Source of the DNA: Clostridiales bacterium
Lineage (GTDB): Bacteria; Bacillota_B; Dehalobacteriia; UBA4068
Assembly: GCA_009782975.1 (NCBI GenBank)
Contig: WRIA01000041.1
Coordinates: 1 to 6,033, forward strand
DNA: 6,033 nucleotides
Direction of reading: 5' to 3'
This document shows, in pieces, positions 4,935-6,033 of the stretch. Within the stretch, counting starts at the first letter, position 1. Each line of letters opens with the position of its first letter. A program made the position numbers and the translations under genes. The notes under the pieces were generated by a model. That model saw nothing but the letters and a program-made list of their open reading frames with translations, had not been told where the DNA came from and did no database searches.

Positions 4935-6033
4935 ATGAACATAATGCAATCTTTGCTTAACTTTGTTAACGGTACCGGCTTTATGGGTTTTGTGCAGGCG
5001 GATGGCTGGAAAAACGCCGTAATGATCGTGGTGGCGCTTATCTTCCTGTATCTGGCCGTAAAAAAGGGCTTCGAGCCTTTGCTGCTGGTGCCCATAGCCT
5101 TCGGTATGCTGCTGGTCAATATCCCCTTCAGCGGCGTTATGGATGAACCCACCCATGTTCTGGTAAACGGCCTGCCGGTAATGAAGGATGTGGGCGGGCT
5201 GCTGCACTGGCTGTATATGGGGGATCACTTGGGTATATTCCCGCCCCTTATCTTTATGGGCATAGGCGCCATGACGGATTTCGGTCCTTTGATCGCCAAC
5301 CCCAAGACCCTGCTGTTGGGCGCTGCCGCCCAGTTAGGCGTGTTTTTGGCCTTTTGGGGCGCTTTGGTGATAACCGATATGGTTCCCGGCATAGCTTTTA
5401 CCGCCCAGGAGGCCGCCTCCATAGGCATTATAGGCGGGGCGGACGGCCCAACCGCCATTTACCTGGCAACCAAGCTTGCTCCTCATATGCTGGGGCCTAT
5501 AGCTCTGGCCGCTTACACCTATATGTCTTTGGTGCCTATCATCATTCCCCCGGCGGCCTATCTTTGCACCACCAAAAAAGAACGTCAGCGCACCATGCTG
5601 CAATTAAAACCGGTAAGCAAGACCACCAAGATACTGTTCCCCATAGTAAATACCATAATAGTATCTTTGATAGTGCCTTTGGCCACCCCGCTTATAGGTA
5701 TGCTTATGCTGGGCAATCTGTTCAGGGAAAGCGGCGTGGTGGAACGCCTTAACGATACGGCGCAAAACGCCCTTATCAATATAGTAACTATCTTTTTAGC
5801 TATTTCCGTGGGCGCTACCGCTAACGGGGCCAACTTCCTTAAAGCGGAGACCCTTACCGTGTTCTTTTTGGGCTGCTTCGCCTTTTTCTTCGGCGCGGTG
5901 GGCGGCGTGCTTATAGCCAAGTTTATGAACCTGTTTTTGCGCAACAAGATCAACCCCCTTATCGGCGCGGCCGGAGTCTCCGCCGTGCCTATGGCCTCGC
6001 GGGTGGTGCATAAACTGGCTTTAAAGGAGGACC
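4935..6033 (+). CDS. mmdB: Methylmalonyl-CoA decarboxylase beta subunit (Na+ pump), 3' end cut by the window
   Basis: MmdB is the integral membrane subunit that decarboxylates carboxybiotin on MmdC and couples this to Na+ export. 366 codons are visible from the ATG at 4935 without a stop; about 30 residues are probably missing. The protein is very hydrophobic with many transmembrane segments (for example about 27-43, 47-64, 124-147, 186-210, 234-258, 280-295, 307-335). Signature segments are GFEPLLLVPIAFG (45-57), FMGIGAMTDFGPL (107-119), GGADGPTAIY (167-176) with Asp170, NLFRESGVVERL (261-272), and NPLIGAAGVSAVPMASRV (340-357). Tyr196, Asn340, Ser349 and Arg356 stand at the same distances from Asp170 as, from memory, Tyr229, Asn373, Ser382 and Arg389 stand from Asp203 in Klebsiella OadB, where these residues matter for Na+ transport. 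By sequence alone this could also be an oxaloacetate or glutaconyl-CoA decarboxylase beta subunit; the mce-mmdA context selects methylmalonyl-CoA. No promoter is seen before it. Confidence 0.95.
   Translation, partial: MNIMQSLLNFVNGTGFMGFVQADGWKNAVMIVVALIFLYLAVKKGFEPLLLVPIAFGMLLVNIPFSGVMDEPTHVLVNGLPVMKDVGGLLHWLYMGDHLGIFPPLIFMGIGAMTDFGPLIANPKTLLLGAAAQLGVFLAFWGALVITDMVPGIAFTAQEAASIGIIGGADGPTAIYLATKLAPHMLGPIALAAYTYMSLVPIIIPPAAYLCTTKKERQRTMLQLKPVSKTTKILFPIVNTIIVSLIVPLATPLIGMLMLGNLFRESGVVERLNDTAQNALINIVTIFLAISVGATANGANFLKAETLTVFFLGCFAFFFGAVGGVLIAKFMNLFLRNKINPLIGAAGVSAVPMASRVVHKLALKED

Noticed and set aside
5354..5752. Plus-strand open frame of 132 residues in a second frame inside mmdB
   Set aside because: The frame starting at 4935 encodes every MmdB signature across the same bases; this one is a shadow.
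4935..6033. mmdB read as the oxaloacetate decarboxylase beta subunit
   Set aside because: The subunits are homologous, but there is no oadA-type carboxyltransferase here, and mmdA with the epimerase gene indicates methylmalonyl-CoA.

Overview
The window looks like chromosomal DNA from an anaerobic bacterium, most likely a Bacillota member (Negativicutes or Clostridia). The reasons are strong AGGAGG-type ribosome binding sites on nearly every gene, a lipoprotein with a short Gram-positive-like signal peptide, a tRNA gene with an encoded CCA, and a sodium-pumping decarboxylase operon typical of propionate-forming anaerobes. The genes are fairly GC-rich, yet they favour ATA for isoleucine (17 of 32 Ile codons in the mmdB part). 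I cannot name the genus.

Left part (1-1760, + strand). The window opens inside a reading frame that resembles the end of TruB (tRNA pseudouridine-55 synthase). It runs without a stop codon into ribF, the bifunctional riboflavin kinase/FAD synthetase. Next comes a small lipoprotein gene of the DUF2271 type with its own candidate promoter. This protein carries a D-x-x-T-G-A-T motif similar to the flavin-attachment motif of FMN-binding proteins, which is the most speculative lead here.

Middle (1760-2104). A tRNA-Thr(CGT) gene lies on the minus strand with a very good sigma-70-type promoter. It converges on the lipoprotein gene, and a strong hairpin between them can terminate the tRNA transcript. 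Upstream of the tRNA promoter is an AT-rich intergenic stretch of about 190 bases. It holds a 13-bp tandem repeat, a weak candidate promoter, and a five-codon leader ORF with its own ribosome binding site.

Right part (2105-6033, + strand). This is a tight operon: methylmalonyl-CoA epimerase (mce), then the sodium-translocating methylmalonyl-CoA decarboxylase genes mmdA (carboxyltransferase), mmdD (membrane anchor), mmdC (biotin carrier) and mmdB (sodium-pump membrane subunit, cut by the window end). The epimerase converts (R)- to (S)-methylmalonyl-CoA. MmdA moves the carboxyl group to biotin on MmdC. MmdB decarboxylates carboxybiotin while exporting Na+, and MmdD holds the complex together. 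The product is propionyl-CoA, so this is the energy-conserving end of the succinate-to-propionate pathway. The order A-D-C-B has no mmdE between mmdD and mmdC.

No phage, transposon, CRISPR or defence genes are visible. Most of the window is well-understood housekeeping and energy metabolism. The points worth a second look are the open frame into ribF, the DUF2271 motif, and the operon leader region.
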